A DNA stretch of 59,572 bases from Clostridia bacterium (GTDB lineage: Bacteria > Bacillota > Clostridia > Oscillospirales > CAG-272): the NCBI GenBank assembly GCA_017503105.1, contig JAFVTS010000005.1, positions 1 through 59,572 of the forward strand. Reading direction: 5' to 3'. Position 1 is the first letter of the stretch. Each line of letters opens with the position of its first letter. Shown piece by piece: positions 24,501 to 34,142 of the stretch. Under the pieces are notes generated by a model. It was given only the letters and a program-made list of their open reading frames with translations, did no database searches and was not told where the DNA came from. A program made the position numbers and the translations under genes.

Positions 24501-27124
24501 GCAAGGACATCGCTCCCTCTAACGGCGGACGTATAGTATACAACACCTTCGGCGGCATAGTTCCCGACGACGCGCCCCTCGTTTACGAGATAGGCGTTCC
24601 CGTCACGCTTCCTGACAATATAGTAAACGGCTCGGACAGATTCGTCGGCTGGTACACCTCTCCGTATTACGAGGAAGAAACACGCGTTACCGAGCTTATC
24701 GGTACCGACAAGGGCAAGATAAACGTCTACGCCAAATTTAAGGGCGTTGCCTTTGAAGAGGATTACGAATCTATCGTTATCGAGGACACGACCCACGCGT
24801 CGGAAAACGGCATTCACTATAACGGAAAAGAGGGTACGGTATTCAGAACCGTTACCGATGAAAAAACGAATAACACCTATCTGCAAGTCGTAAAAGGTTT
24901 GACGGACCAGCAGATAGACGCAGGCAAATCCCCCTCGTCCTTCCTCTACGGCGAAAAGGTATTCACCCTTACGATAGACCTTGCGAGAACGGACGCTGAC
25001 GTCCTTTCTTCCACCTGCCGAATCCGCGGACAGAAGGGCTCTTCCGACACGATCCCCTACTTCTCCGTTTCAACGGGCGGCAGCGTCAGCCTCGGCGGAA
25101 AGATCGGCGTTATGACCCTGACGAAATCCTTCCAGACCCTTGCGGTTACGTTCGATTTCAACGAAAAAACTCTCACGGGCTACGACAAAGAGGGTGGCGT
25201 GCTCGCTCAGATGAGCATTACAGCTCCCGCGGCGAGCGGACTTGATGCCGAGAACACCGACGGCTGGTTCACTTCCCTCTCCTCCATACTTAACTGGTGG
25301 ATGGGTGGAGGCGAAACTATTCTTATAGATAACTTCTCGATCTATGCCGGCGAGTACGTTCCGAAACCCATAGTTCTTCCCGACGGATATTCCAAGATCA
25401 ACTACAACTTAAACGGCGGCGCATTCGTTTCGGAGCCCGAAAGGATTTACAAGGAAGGCGTGGCGACGCTCCTTGAGCCCGGCGTTGTAAAGGGCGTCGA
25501 CGAATTCCTCGGCTGGTATACGACGCCCAACTTCGAAAAAGGAACCGCTATTGCCGAGATAAGCCCCGACACGACGGGCGAGGTCACGGTATACGCAAAA
25601 TGGGCAGGCAAGGTGATTGGCTCGGACTTTGAAGGAACCGACTTTGAAATATCAGATAAGAACGAGCGCGTAGACGGCATCGATCTCGCCGCAACGGGAA
25701 AAGCGGGATGCGTCTTCAGGTCGGAGAAGGATCCATTTGGCAATACTTACGTTTATTGGTACAAAGGCTCTGCGGATCCCCAGTTCAAATACTCCGGAAA
25801 TCTCGGCAGCACGTCAGTCGCTACGTTTATGATCTCACTTGCTACGGTAGAGGGCGAAACTCCTATGGCAATTCAGTACAGAGTGCGCTCGTCAAGCAAG
25901 GCTCTTACCGCCGAGAACCCCTCGAATTTCATCTCCCTCTTTACCACCGATACGAAGGGTAACGTGAAGCTTGGCGGAAAAACGACCGTAGCAACGCTTA
26001 ATTCCGACAGCTTTACCACCGTTATCGCAAGTATTGACTTTGAAGCGAAGGCTATTATTGCTTATTCCGAGGACGGAGAAGAGCTTGCGAGAGTCGAATT
26101 TGAGATAGACGACTATAAGGATTGGCTCTCGGCTATGGACCTTCCTATGTACATCTATCCCACGGGCGGACAGTCATTAAAGATAGATAACGTCATAATA
26201 AACGCAGCTCCGTATTCACCCAAGGAAGAAATTCTTCCATCCACTATGGGTAAGATAAACTACGTAACTAACGGCGGCACTCTTCCCGCGGGCGCTCCCA
26301 AGTACTATACTAAGGGCGTCGACGCCTTCACTCTTCCCATCCCAATGAAAAAGAACGCCGAGTTCCTCGGCTGGTTCAAGGACGCGGCACTCACCGAGCG
26401 CATTACCGAGATCACCCTCGGCGACACGGAAAACTTCATTCTCTATGCGTCCTGGCGCACTACCGTTCTTGATTACAACGCCGACGACGTCACCCTCGAT
26501 TACGAAGGAAAGGACGACGGCTCTATGGGCTCGGCAAACGCAGGCGGACTCACGTTCCAGACCAAGGGCGAAAACAGCTTTTACAAAACCCTTGACGACG
26601 GCGCGGGCGGAAAATACCTGCTTTGGAGCAAGGGCTCGGGTGACCCGCAGATAATCAAATCGGGAACGCTTTCCGAAGCGGCGGGCGGCGACAAGGTGAT
26701 AAGCTTCTCCCTCACCTTCGCGAAGGACGCTGACACCCCCTTCGTCGCATTCCAGGCAAGAATGCGTACGGCAATAATCGACGGAAAGAGAAAAGAGCTG
26801 CAACTCTTCAAGCTTACGACGGACGGCACTCTTTACCTTTCCAACGTGACGGGCAGCGAAACGCGCGTAGGACAGTTTGGCGCAGAGTTTAAGACTCTCG
26901 GCGTCGTCGCGGATTTTAACACGGGTATGCTCTACGGCTATAACGAAGAGGGCGTGCAGGTATGTCAGTGCGCTATGACCCTCCCCGCGCCGTATACGAC
27001 TCCCGCTGAAATGTACGACGCTGTCACAAGCGATATACTCGGCTTCTACGCGGGCACGACGGCTCAAACCGCTCTCCGTATAAAGCGTATCACGATAACG
27101 ACGGGCAATTCTTTTGAGCTTTAA
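21530..27124 (+). CDS. Giant secreted heparinase II/III-like polysaccharide lyase 2
   Basis: 1,864 aa with an N-terminal membrane/signal segment (about 8-27), the same helper domain, a long charged helix (E-E-Q-D-R-I-E-A-E-K-E) and a heparinase II/III unit. Residues expected from Pedobacter heparinase II can be read: H-G-S-E (His423, Glu426), G-T-Y-P-Q-G (Tyr472), N-H-E-H-A-D-A-G (His643), a G-D-T-G Asp 17 residues after the second His of that motif, and V-A-H-N. It should cleave a uronic-acid polysaccharide by beta-elimination; the substrate is not predictable. The tail has three InlB-B repeats (about 1000, 1287, 1574; each with F-x-G-W-[YF]) alternating with three lectin-like domains. It has its own promoter and a terminator behind it. 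The start at 21530 is preferred to 21443 because the signal segment follows it directly; the ribosome site (GAGAG) is weak. Confidence 0.85.
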   Translation: MVNARIKRGILTLTVLLLFTALISFIFTFENENGEKTDHGSVRLLSEDEVAATDIVKDGASDYVIIFSTDDGMQSDNDFAKELESTLRKKYGVRVRYRADSSTKETEHEILLGITDRAFSEELNEAIKAVETNGELIWVVAEKDGKLAYLANSPEAFERGIDDFLAYARDDGFSVPSGIQKIFTLSRAEYDAELKEEQDRIEAEKELERLKRIEELKVLITEFEYADFGDAPSTSMAGSSYGKPAVYPNSGEHPRINVTAYMIPKILEYMKTEEAKYTVAEFWKMANEEYDGILPAATEHTTGRIGVHNMDEQGLGKIEAKAFAYLLTGDELYAYEAIYAMKNFLTTVDIQHIHSDQCREFGRIMYCTAEVYDWCYGLLTEDDKAQFIMACADIGSSRNQNTDFGNQMEVGFPPRLQGCVSGHGSEHQVLRDYLSIAIAIFDEDPTWYEWVGGLVYNYFVPFRDYYFTSGTYPQGMNVYAPHRFDADLWSAWLLLSATGEIPYSSDFARVTRSFFANETPNGSFFGTGDGGRLSSGTNFWHHAVISSALYGDEPLRSQAFKFTSGFSGYSGYTVSFSFAHMLILSTSYHEKKEIEEPVDRFSETDPVVYLGSPLGQMTVRSAWNDENAAATFMKLGERTTANHEHADAGTFQIFYKGLYTGDTGSYDKYGSTHWTYYHTQTVAHNGLLISNPAFTGDDPSVPSAYFYSGGQRKLSEANNLETWLTSNYDTGTVLGAEWAYNSDGSTDYAYLGGDITAAYEAHTVSYVGRQMLTLYTGNPDAPMYFIVYDKITSAGEDFKKTFLLHTKNEPETDEENGTVISTQSGGRLVLKSLLGGESITAVGGEGMTYAINGRQCATLNGRDGSEWGRVEISPTSEALTHHLLNFMYVTDADSELMLEPELLVADTENARGALIDKNVLLFAEGDGENNSSEIELTTEGRGLHRFIVMGMFTGTWNVSVDGVSVAHAVSSESGGMITFYAPAGDVLISPGKDIAPSNGGRIVYNTFGGIVPDDAPLVYEIGVPVTLPDNIVNGSDRFVGWYTSPYYEEETRVTELIGTDKGKINVYAKFKGVAFEEDYESIVIEDTTHASENGIHYNGKEGTVFRTVTDEKTNNTYLQVVKGLTDQQIDAGKSPSSFLYGEKVFTLTIDLARTDADVLSSTCRIRGQKGSSDTIPYFSVSTGGSVSLGGKIGVMTLTKSFQTLAVTFDFNEKTLTGYDKEGGVLAQMSITAPAASGLDAENTDGWFTSLSSILNWWMGGGETILIDNFSIYAGEYVPKPIVLPDGYSKINYNLNGGAFVSEPERIYKEGVATLLEPGVVKGVDEFLGWYTTPNFEKGTAIAEISPDTTGEVTVYAKWAGKVIGSDFEGTDFEISDKNERVDGIDLAATGKAGCVFRSEKDPFGNTYVYWYKGSADPQFKYSGNLGSTSVATFMISLATVEGETPMAIQYRVRSSSKALTAENPSNFISLFTTDTKGNVKLGGKTTVATLNSDSFTTVIASIDFEAKAIIAYSEDGEELARVEFEIDDYKDWLSAMDLPMYIYPTGGQSLKIDNVIINAAPYSPKEEILPSTMGKINYVTNGGTLPAGAPKYYTKGVDAFTLPIPMKKNAEFLGWFKDAALTERITEITLGDTENFILYASWRTTVLDYNADDVTLDYEGKDDGSMGSANAGGLTFQTKGENSFYKTLDDGAGGKYLLWSKGSGDPQIIKSGTLSEAAGGDKVISFSLTFAKDADTPFVAFQARMRTAIIDGKRKELQLFKLTTDGTLYLSNVTGSETRVGQFGAEFKTLGVVADFNTGMLYGYNEEGVQVCQCAMTLPAPYTTPAEMYDAVTSDILGFYAGTTAQTALRIKRITITTGNSFEL

Positions 27125-27153
27125 TACGGGCGATTAAATTCCGAGAGCCGTCC

Positions 27154-27214
27154 GCACTCGGACAAAGACGAATAGTGACGAGAGGTATTGTGTTTTTACA
27201 CAGTACCTCTTTTC
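27154..27214 (+). terminator. Terminator behind lyase gene 2, within repeat element B
   Basis: AGAGGTATTGTG (27181-27192) and CACAGTACCTCT (27199-27210) form a 12-bp stem followed by TTTTCG. The upstream part (GCACTCGGACAAAGACGAAT) matches elements at 420 and 648 with several substitutions. Confidence 0.8.
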
Positions 27215-27322
27215 GTAATAAAACGAACAAATTACTAAATTAGAATAAATAAAATGTTAAAATAAACAAATTTATAGTTATTTTCTACAATTGCATAAAA
27301 AATATTTTGTTTATTTTACCAA

Positions 27323-27352
27323 TTGCGTTAGCACTGCGCGGTATGATATAAT
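27323..27352 (+). promoter_or_regulatory. Promoter of lyase gene 3
   Basis: TTGCGT (27323-27328) and TATAAT (27347-27352) are separated by 18 nt; the start codon is 35 nt downstream. Confidence 0.65.
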
Positions 27353-27386
27353 ATATACACAAAAAATATTTATTCAGGAGGTCTTT

Positions 27387-30300
27387 ATGAAGACTGCAAA
27401 AAAACGTCTTGGAGCTTTTCTTTCGGTTCTCGTTTTTGCCGCTGTTTTGCTTACGGTGCTGCTTTTAAAGCAAAACGCTGAAACGGCGCCGACGGACATA
27501 GCGAAAGACGATCTGACAGTACGTACTGTTTCGGAGGAAAAAACGGTACTCGTTCCCGGAAACGATTACACCATCATTTTCTCATCAGACGACAACCAAC
27601 TCGATGCCGAAATAGCCACGAAGCTTCGCTCAAGCCTTTCGAAATCGGGGCAAAGAGTAAACGCGAGAAGTGACGCGGTGCAAAAAGAGGGTAAGTACGA
27701 AATTCTTATCGGAAACACCAACCGTGAACTCTCTTCCGTTTTGCAAGAGGCTTGTGAAAACGCCGTGAGCAACAACTCGCTCGTTTGGGGCTTCGCCTTC
27801 AGGGACGGAAAATTCGCGTTTGCAGCAGCGGACAACACGTCCTTTGAAAGAGGAAGCAACGATTTGTTTGAGCTTTTCATAACGGACGATTTCTCATTCG
27901 AGGTCCCCTCAGATCTTTGGCTCATAGTTTCCCTCTCAAGAGCGGAATACGAGGAGGAGCTTAAGGCAGAGCAGGACAGAATAGAGGCGGAGAAGGAAGC
28001 GGAGCGCCAAAAGCGCATAGAAGCGCTCAAGGGCGAGATCGCAAACTTTACTTACGCCGACTTCACCGATTACGTAACTCTTGATTTTACCGTGATGCCC
28101 GAATCGGCGTGGGGAGCCCCCGCTCTTTATCCCACCCCCGGCGAGCATCCAAGAGTAAACGTCACGAAGGAGCTTTTAGAGCTTGTACGCGAGTATATCA
28201 AAACCGAAGAGGGTGCCCTCCTTTACGATGGCTTGATCTCTCTTACGAATGAAAGTTTTAACGGCGTTCTCAATCCCGCATACGAGCACACGAGCGGACG
28301 AATAGGCTTCCACAATATGAACGAAAAGGGGCTCGCTATAATCGAAGCAAGGGCGTTTGCATACCTCGTCACGGGTGACGCGGAGTACGGTTATAACGCC
28401 ATCCTTTCGATGAAGAACTTCCTCAAAACCATAAAAATCGGATGGATAAGCAGTGACCAATGCCGTGAGTTCGGACGCATAATTTATTGCACCGCCGAGA
28501 TATACGACTGGTGCCACGACCTTTTGACCGAGGAAGACAAGAATCAGTTTATGGTTGCCGTAACCGACATTTGTGCAAGCGAGGTAGACCCTCAATATTC
28601 GGGCAAATGCCAGTCGGGCGACAGGCAGATAGAGGTCGGCTATCCGCCGAGCGGACAGGGCTCCGTTTCGGGTCACGGCTCGGAGCATCAGATCCTTCGC
28701 GACTACCTCTCCGTTGCTATTGCCATATTTGACGAAAACCCCTCTTGGTACAATTACGTCGGCGCAAGAGTATACAACGACTACATAGTAACGAGAAATT
28801 ATTACTATCAGTCGGGAACCTACCAGCAGGGAATATTCAACTACGGCCCCTTCAGACACAACGCCGACATCTGGTCAGCGTGGCTCCTTCTCTCGGCAAC
28901 GGGAGAAAACCCCTACAACGATACTCTTCAGAATATAACCAATTCGTTCTTTGAATACCAGCTCCCCGACGGAACCTTCTTCGGCACGGGTGACGGCTCC
29001 CGTCCCAAGGGCCCCACCGCCAGAATGATGAACGACGCCGAGCTTATCGCGGCACTTTACGGCGACAAGGGGCTCAGAACGAGAGTTCTTCAGGCTTGGA
29101 ATAATTTCGCAAACGTCTCGGGCACGTCAATAGATATGTCGTTTGCCCACTTCCTTATACTCAACACGGAATACATCCGCAGGGCGGGCACCGCGGAGGG
29201 CGAGGATATACACAGCGGCAAGGTCGTCGTGTCGTATCACTCATACCCCGTCGGTCAGATGATGGCAAGAAGCGAGTGGAAAAACGAAAACGCTCCCGCT
29301 ATCTTTATGAAGATAGGCGAAAAGACGACCGCAAACCACGAGCACGCGGACGCGGGCTCATTCCAGATCTTCTATAAGGGTCTTTATTCGGGCGAGTCGG
29401 GAGTTTACGATAAATACGGCTCCCCGCACTTCCGCTATTATCATCAGGCAACTGTATCTCACAACAGTCTTCTCATATTCAACCCGGATGCCGCCGAATA
29501 CGAGCTTGACGGCGACAGCGTAGAAACCTCCACGAACCTCGCAAAATGCTTCTACTCGGGCGGTCAGCGCACCCTCGGCGAGACGTCAACTCTCGAATCC
29601 TGGCTCAACAACTCCTCCTACAATACGGGAGAGGTCACAGGACACGAATACGTGCTTAACGCCGACGGCTCCGCCGATTACGCTTACCTTGCGGGCGACA
29701 TCACCACGGCTTATCAGTCGTCTCAGGCAAGCTACGTCGGACGCAGAATGCTCACTATCTTCACGGAAGACGAAAGCTACCCGATGTACTTCGTCGTTTA
29801 CGACAGAATAAGCGCGTTGCAAGAAACTTTCGTTAAGAAGTTCCTCCTTCACACGCCCACCGAGCCCGTGATAGACGAGGAGACGAAGACCGTTACCTTA
29901 ACCGACGGTGACGGACGTCTCGTGCTCCATTCACTCAGGGGCGGAGATACCTTTGAGGCGATCGGCGGAGAAGGAAAAAATTATTACGTAAACGGAATTC
30001 AGTGCGCCTCTGCGACCACGAAAACCGACGGTATGTGGGGCAGAGTTGAGATCTCGCACACAGGAACGCAAATAAGCGAATTCTTGAGCTTTATGTACGT
30101 TACGGACGCGCAAAACGACGAAAAGCTCGCTCCCGCCACCATAGAAACGAACCTTCTGACAGGCCTTCAGCTCGGCTCTGACGTCATCATCTTCGCGAAG
30201 TCGGAGGAAAGAAACACGGAGGAGCTTATATTTGAAGCAGAAGGTACGGGTCTTAACAGATATTTCGTCAGCGGACTCTTTGAGGGCACGTGGAATATAG

Positions 30301-33300
30301 AAGTTGACGGCATAAACGTCGCGCACAGAGTTTCGTCGGTGGACGGCGGATTTATCACCTTCTACGCTCCCGCGGGAGAAGTACACGTCAAGCCGGGACG
30401 CGATATAGCACCCTCCAACGGCGGACGTATAATTTATAACTCCTACGGCGGCGTTGTTCCCGACGATGCTCCTCAGGTATACGAAATAGGCATTCCCGTC
30501 GTTCTCCCCGAAAATATCGTCAGAGGACGCGACGCGTTCCTTGGTTGGTACACGACCCCCACCTTCGATGAAGGAACGCTCATAACCGAAGTCGTCGGAA
30601 CAGACAAAGGAAAATTCCACGTCTACGCAAAATATAAAGCCGTCCCCGTTCTTGAAGACTACGAGGACAAGAGCTTCGCGTTCGGAGAAAAGACTTCAAT
30701 TATCGGCGACCTCACGTACGGCGGTTCAGGAAAGGCGGGCTCGTTCTTCGAGACCATAAAGGACGAGGTGAGCGGTAATACCTACCTTGCTATGTCAAGG
30801 ACGGAGACCGATATGCAGCTCGACTCAAAGAAAAGCGTTGGAGATTACATAGGAGCCGACACCGCTATCACTTTCGAGATCGATCTTGCACAAAACGGCG
30901 ATAAGGTGCCGATGAGCTCGAACTTCAGACTCAGAGAATCGTCGAACCAGCAGACGGTGCAGCTCTTCACCACGGCAACTGACGGAACTGTCAAGTTTGG
31001 TACAACGAAGCTCTTCGACCTCACAAACGAATTTAAAAAAGTCATCATCACCGTCGATTTTGCCGAGGGTAAGATAACGGCGTACAACATATTCGGCGAC
31101 ACGCTCGCGACAAGATCCTTCTCCGTTCCCAAGGCATCCACAGCAGAGAACACTCTTGATTGGATGTACACCCTTTCTTACACCTTTAACTGGTGGATAG
31201 GAGGAGGCGAATCTATCCTCGTCGATAACGTCAAGGTCTACTGCGGAGCGTACGATGCAAGTGAGCTCGTGCTTCCCGAGGGCGAGGCAAGAATAATATA
31301 CAAGGCGTCTCCCGGCACTCTTCCCGAGGGGTATCCTATGACCTACAAGGCAGGCGTTCCCACGACTCTTCCCATTCCGCTGATAGACAACGGAACGTTC
31401 CTCGGCTGGTATACTACCGCCTCCTTCGATGAAGGCACAGAGATCAGCGTTATAGATAAAGAAACGGCAGAAGAACCCGTAACCGTTTACGCAAAGTATT
31501 CCATCACGGTCTTTGAAGACGACTTTACGGGCTCGACTCTGGACGTAGACGCCACGAGCGCCACCGTAAACGATATTCTCTATCAATTTAACGGAAAAAC
31601 GGGTACCACCGCTAAGGCTGTTACCGACGCACTCGGAAACACTTATATACGCGTGTATACCGACGGAGCGGACGGAAGCATCAATAATTACGCCGACATA
31701 GCATCCGCCATCCTCGCCTGCGGTGGAAAAGCGACCTTCACCATAGACCTCGCGACTCTTGAGGACGGACGCTCGGGCACCTCGACCTTCAGACTCCGTG
31801 CGAGCAGCTCCTCCGATATACTTCCTCTGTTCGGGACATCCGGCGGCAAGGTATACCTCGGAGCAGACCCTTCACTCCCGATTATGACCCTCGGCACTTC
31901 TATGCAAAAGGTAATAATCACTCTTGACATCTACTCCTCCACGCTCGTCGCCCTCGACCCCTACGGCGCGCTCCTCGCGACGAAGACCGTCGCTCCGCCT
32001 AAGGGTTCGGGTATAGAAAGCCTCGAGGAATGGATTAGCGGAGTCGGTTTTGCCTTCAACTGGCACCTCAGCTCGGGCGGTGGAATCGCCTTTGACAACG
32101 TAAGCATTTACACGGGCGACTACACACCCCTCATAGAAGAGATCCCCGAAAACTCCGTCAAGGTAAACTATCAGACGAACGGCGGTATTTTCGGTATCAC
32201 CCCCGATAAATACGTTTCTAACGAAGTGCCCTTCACCATTCCTACGGACGTCACTAACGGAGATTACATTTTCGCAGGCTGGTATACATCCCCGAACTTC
32301 GAGAGCGGAACCGAAATAACGCAGATCCCCGCAGGTCTTGAAGGCGAGATCACCGTTTTCGCAAAATGGATAGGAACGCTGTATTCCAACGACTTCACGG
32401 GCTCTACCGTCGACGTTGCGGACAGCTCCCCAACCGTTGACAGTATTCAATACCAGTTCGCAAGCAAGACGGGCGCTTACGCTAAGGCTGTAACGGACTC
32501 GCTCGGAAACACCTATATCAAGATCTACACCGACGGCACGGACGCTACCGTCAACAACTTCACGTCGCTTGCAGACAAGACCGAGGCAGGAGGCGGAAAG
32601 CTCACCTTTACCGTCGATCTTGCGACCCACGAAGACGGAAGATCAGGTACGAGCACGTTCAGAATGAGAGTAAGCTCCTCTTCCGACATCATCCCCATCT
32701 TCTCCACGGCTAAGGGGGCAGTATACCTCGGCGCGGACGTGACCAAGCAGATAGCGACGCTCTCGACCGAGCTTCAGAGAATTGCCGTAACGCTTGACGT
32801 AAACAACTCTTCTATCACCGCCTACACCCTTTACGGCGAGAAGATCGCGAGCGCGAGCGTTTCCGTTCCCAAGGCATCCACGGAAACAAGCCTTTCCTCT
32901 TGGATAAACAACGTAAGATACTGCTTCAACTGGTACTTCAGCTCGGGCGGCGGTATCGCTTTCGATAACGTAAACATCTACGTAGGTGATTACATTCCCG
33001 AAACGGAAGTAATTCCCGACGGTCACACGAAGGTAACTTACGAAACGAACGGCGGAAGCTTTGCGACTGCACCCGAAAGATACGCTCCCACCGCCGATGC
33101 GGATTATATCCTTCCCACCGACATCTCAAACGGCGACTTTATATTCAAGGGGTGGTATACGACGGCTACGTTTGAAAACGGTACGGAAATAACGAGCATC
33201 CCCAAGGGAAGCGCAGAAGAGATCAAAGTGTACGCAAAATGGGTCGGAAAGGTCTTTTCCGAAAGCTTCACGGGCAAAGAAGGCGCGAGCATTGATTCAA

Positions 33301-33884
33301 AGAACGGCACTCTCCCCGGCTCGAAGCTCACCTTTACGGCAAACGGCCTTACGGGCGCGAAGCTGCTCGTTGTCAAAGACGAGAGCGGCAACGAATACCT
33401 CTCGTTTAACAGAGGTGACCTGGAAACGAACGACCCTCAGCTCAGATACAACGCGCAAAACGTTTCGGCGGGATCTGACGGAGCTATCACGTTCCACTTC
33501 TCACTCGCCCTTCCCGACGAGGGAGAATGTATGAATGCCGACGTCCGCGTAAGAAAATACGTAACGAGCACGCAAAGAGAAGATTTCCTGCTCCTGAAGC
33601 TTAAAGACGGCAAGGTATATCTTGGCTCAAGCACCACGGTCGTAGCAACGCTCACCGAGGACTTTACGGACGTTTCCGTCACGTATAACGCGAAGGATCT
33701 GACACTCACGGCATACACGAACGACGGCACCGTCATCGCTCAGACCCAGATCAACGCGAACTTCGGTACGGATTGGGCTCAGGGCATCGACAACGCCATA
33801 TACTTCCGTGCTACGGGCGGTAACGCTATAAAGATCGACAACGTCTGGATCGCGGAATGCGGATTTGACCCAAGCTTTATTTAA
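27387..33884 (+). CDS. Giant secreted heparinase II/III-like polysaccharide lyase 3
   Basis: 2,165 aa: signal segment (about 8-25), helper domain with E-I-L-I-G-N-T-N-R, charged helix, heparinase II/III unit with H-G-S-E (His430, Glu433), G-T-Y-Q-Q-G (Tyr479), N-H-E-H-A-D-A-G (His651) and V-S-H-N-S-L-L-I. It is expected to be a beta-eliminating polysaccharide lyase secreted from the cell. The C-terminal half has four InlB-B repeats (about 1013, 1300, 1592, 1880) alternating with four lectin-like domains. The second and third lectin domains (both with N/D-D-F-T-G-S-T and Y-Q-F) are clearly duplicated copies. GGAGG lies 7 nt upstream of the ATG at 27387, which decides this start over the upstream in-frame codon at 27291. 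Confidence 0.87.
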   Translation: MKTAKKRLGAFLSVLVFAAVLLTVLLLKQNAETAPTDIAKDDLTVRTVSEEKTVLVPGNDYTIIFSSDDNQLDAEIATKLRSSLSKSGQRVNARSDAVQKEGKYEILIGNTNRELSSVLQEACENAVSNNSLVWGFAFRDGKFAFAAADNTSFERGSNDLFELFITDDFSFEVPSDLWLIVSLSRAEYEEELKAEQDRIEAEKEAERQKRIEALKGEIANFTYADFTDYVTLDFTVMPESAWGAPALYPTPGEHPRVNVTKELLELVREYIKTEEGALLYDGLISLTNESFNGVLNPAYEHTSGRIGFHNMNEKGLAIIEARAFAYLVTGDAEYGYNAILSMKNFLKTIKIGWISSDQCREFGRIIYCTAEIYDWCHDLLTEEDKNQFMVAVTDICASEVDPQYSGKCQSGDRQIEVGYPPSGQGSVSGHGSEHQILRDYLSVAIAIFDENPSWYNYVGARVYNDYIVTRNYYYQSGTYQQGIFNYGPFRHNADIWSAWLLLSATGENPYNDTLQNITNSFFEYQLPDGTFFGTGDGSRPKGPTARMMNDAELIAALYGDKGLRTRVLQAWNNFANVSGTSIDMSFAHFLILNTEYIRRAGTAEGEDIHSGKVVVSYHSYPVGQMMARSEWKNENAPAIFMKIGEKTTANHEHADAGSFQIFYKGLYSGESGVYDKYGSPHFRYYHQATVSHNSLLIFNPDAAEYELDGDSVETSTNLAKCFYSGGQRTLGETSTLESWLNNSSYNTGEVTGHEYVLNADGSADYAYLAGDITTAYQSSQASYVGRRMLTIFTEDESYPMYFVVYDRISALQETFVKKFLLHTPTEPVIDEETKTVTLTDGDGRLVLHSLRGGDTFEAIGGEGKNYYVNGIQCASATTKTDGMWGRVEISHTGTQISEFLSFMYVTDAQNDEKLAPATIETNLLTGLQLGSDVIIFAKSEERNTEELIFEAEGTGLNRYFVSGLFEGTWNIEVDGINVAHRVSSVDGGFITFYAPAGEVHVKPGRDIAPSNGGRIIYNSYGGVVPDDAPQVYEIGIPVVLPENIVRGRDAFLGWYTTPTFDEGTLITEVVGTDKGKFHVYAKYKAVPVLEDYEDKSFAFGEKTSIIGDLTYGGSGKAGSFFETIKDEVSGNTYLAMSRTETDMQLDSKKSVGDYIGADTAITFEIDLAQNGDKVPMSSNFRLRESSNQQTVQLFTTATDGTVKFGTTKLFDLTNEFKKVIITVDFAEGKITAYNIFGDTLATRSFSVPKASTAENTLDWMYTLSYTFNWWIGGGESILVDNVKVYCGAYDASELVLPEGEARIIYKASPGTLPEGYPMTYKAGVPTTLPIPLIDNGTFLGWYTTASFDEGTEISVIDKETAEEPVTVYAKYSITVFEDDFTGSTLDVDATSATVNDILYQFNGKTGTTAKAVTDALGNTYIRVYTDGADGSINNYADIASAILACGGKATFTIDLATLEDGRSGTSTFRLRASSSSDILPLFGTSGGKVYLGADPSLPIMTLGTSMQKVIITLDIYSSTLVALDPYGALLATKTVAPPKGSGIESLEEWISGVGFAFNWHLSSGGGIAFDNVSIYTGDYTPLIEEIPENSVKVNYQTNGGIFGITPDKYVSNEVPFTIPTDVTNGDYIFAGWYTSPNFESGTEITQIPAGLEGEITVFAKWIGTLYSNDFTGSTVDVADSSPTVDSIQYQFASKTGAYAKAVTDSLGNTYIKIYTDGTDATVNNFTSLADKTEAGGGKLTFTVDLATHEDGRSGTSTFRMRVSSSSDIIPIFSTAKGAVYLGADVTKQIATLSTELQRIAVTLDVNNSSITAYTLYGEKIASASVSVPKASTETSLSSWINNVRYCFNWYFSSGGGIAFDNVNIYVGDYIPETEVIPDGHTKVTYETNGGSFATAPERYAPTADADYILPTDISNGDFIFKGWYTTATFENGTEITSIPKGSAEEIKVYAKWVGKVFSESFTGKEGASIDSKNGTLPGSKLTFTANGLTGAKLLVVKDESGNEYLSFNRGDLETNDPQLRYNAQNVSAGSDGAITFHFSLALPDEGECMNADVRVRKYVTSTQREDFLLLKLKDGKVYLGSSTTVVATLTEDFTDVSVTYNAKDLTLTAYTNDGTVIAQTQINANFGTDWAQGIDNAIYFRATGGNAIKIDNVWIAECGFDPSFI

Positions 33885-33900
33885 AAAATTTAATACCCCT

Positions 33901-33935
33901 GCCCCGCGGACCTCGCAAGGTCCGCGGGGCTTTTT
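33901..33935 (+). terminator. Terminator behind lyase gene 3
   Basis: GCCCCGCGGACC and GGTCCGCGGGGC form a perfect 12-bp stem with a 6-nt loop, followed by TTTTTC. Confidence 0.95.
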
Positions 33936-34042
33936 CATACTTATGAGCATTTTTTAAATAAAAAGATAATTTTTATAAGAGGTAGTAATTTTTTTGTTCA
34001 AACTGCCCAAATAGAGTATTTAAACTTCATATAATCTCACAA

Positions 34043-34071
34043 TTGATAAATAGAATTCGATATGTTATAAT
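34043..34071 (+). promoter_or_regulatory. Promoter of lyase gene 4
   Basis: TTGATA (34043-34048) and TATAAT (34066-34071) are separated by 17 nt; the start codon is 72 nt downstream. Confidence 0.8.
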
Positions 34072-34142
34072 AAAATTGGAAGTTTTATTTTTTTACAAGA
34101 GCGCCCATTTTTACGAGGCGCAAGATTAAGAAAGAGGTACGT

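Larger units (their letters stand above)
27125..27386. other. Intergenic region between lyases 2 and 3
   Basis: Contains a diverged copy of repeat element B ending in a terminator (27154-27214), then A/T-rich DNA with the lyase 3 promoter (27323-27352). No gene. Confidence 0.6.
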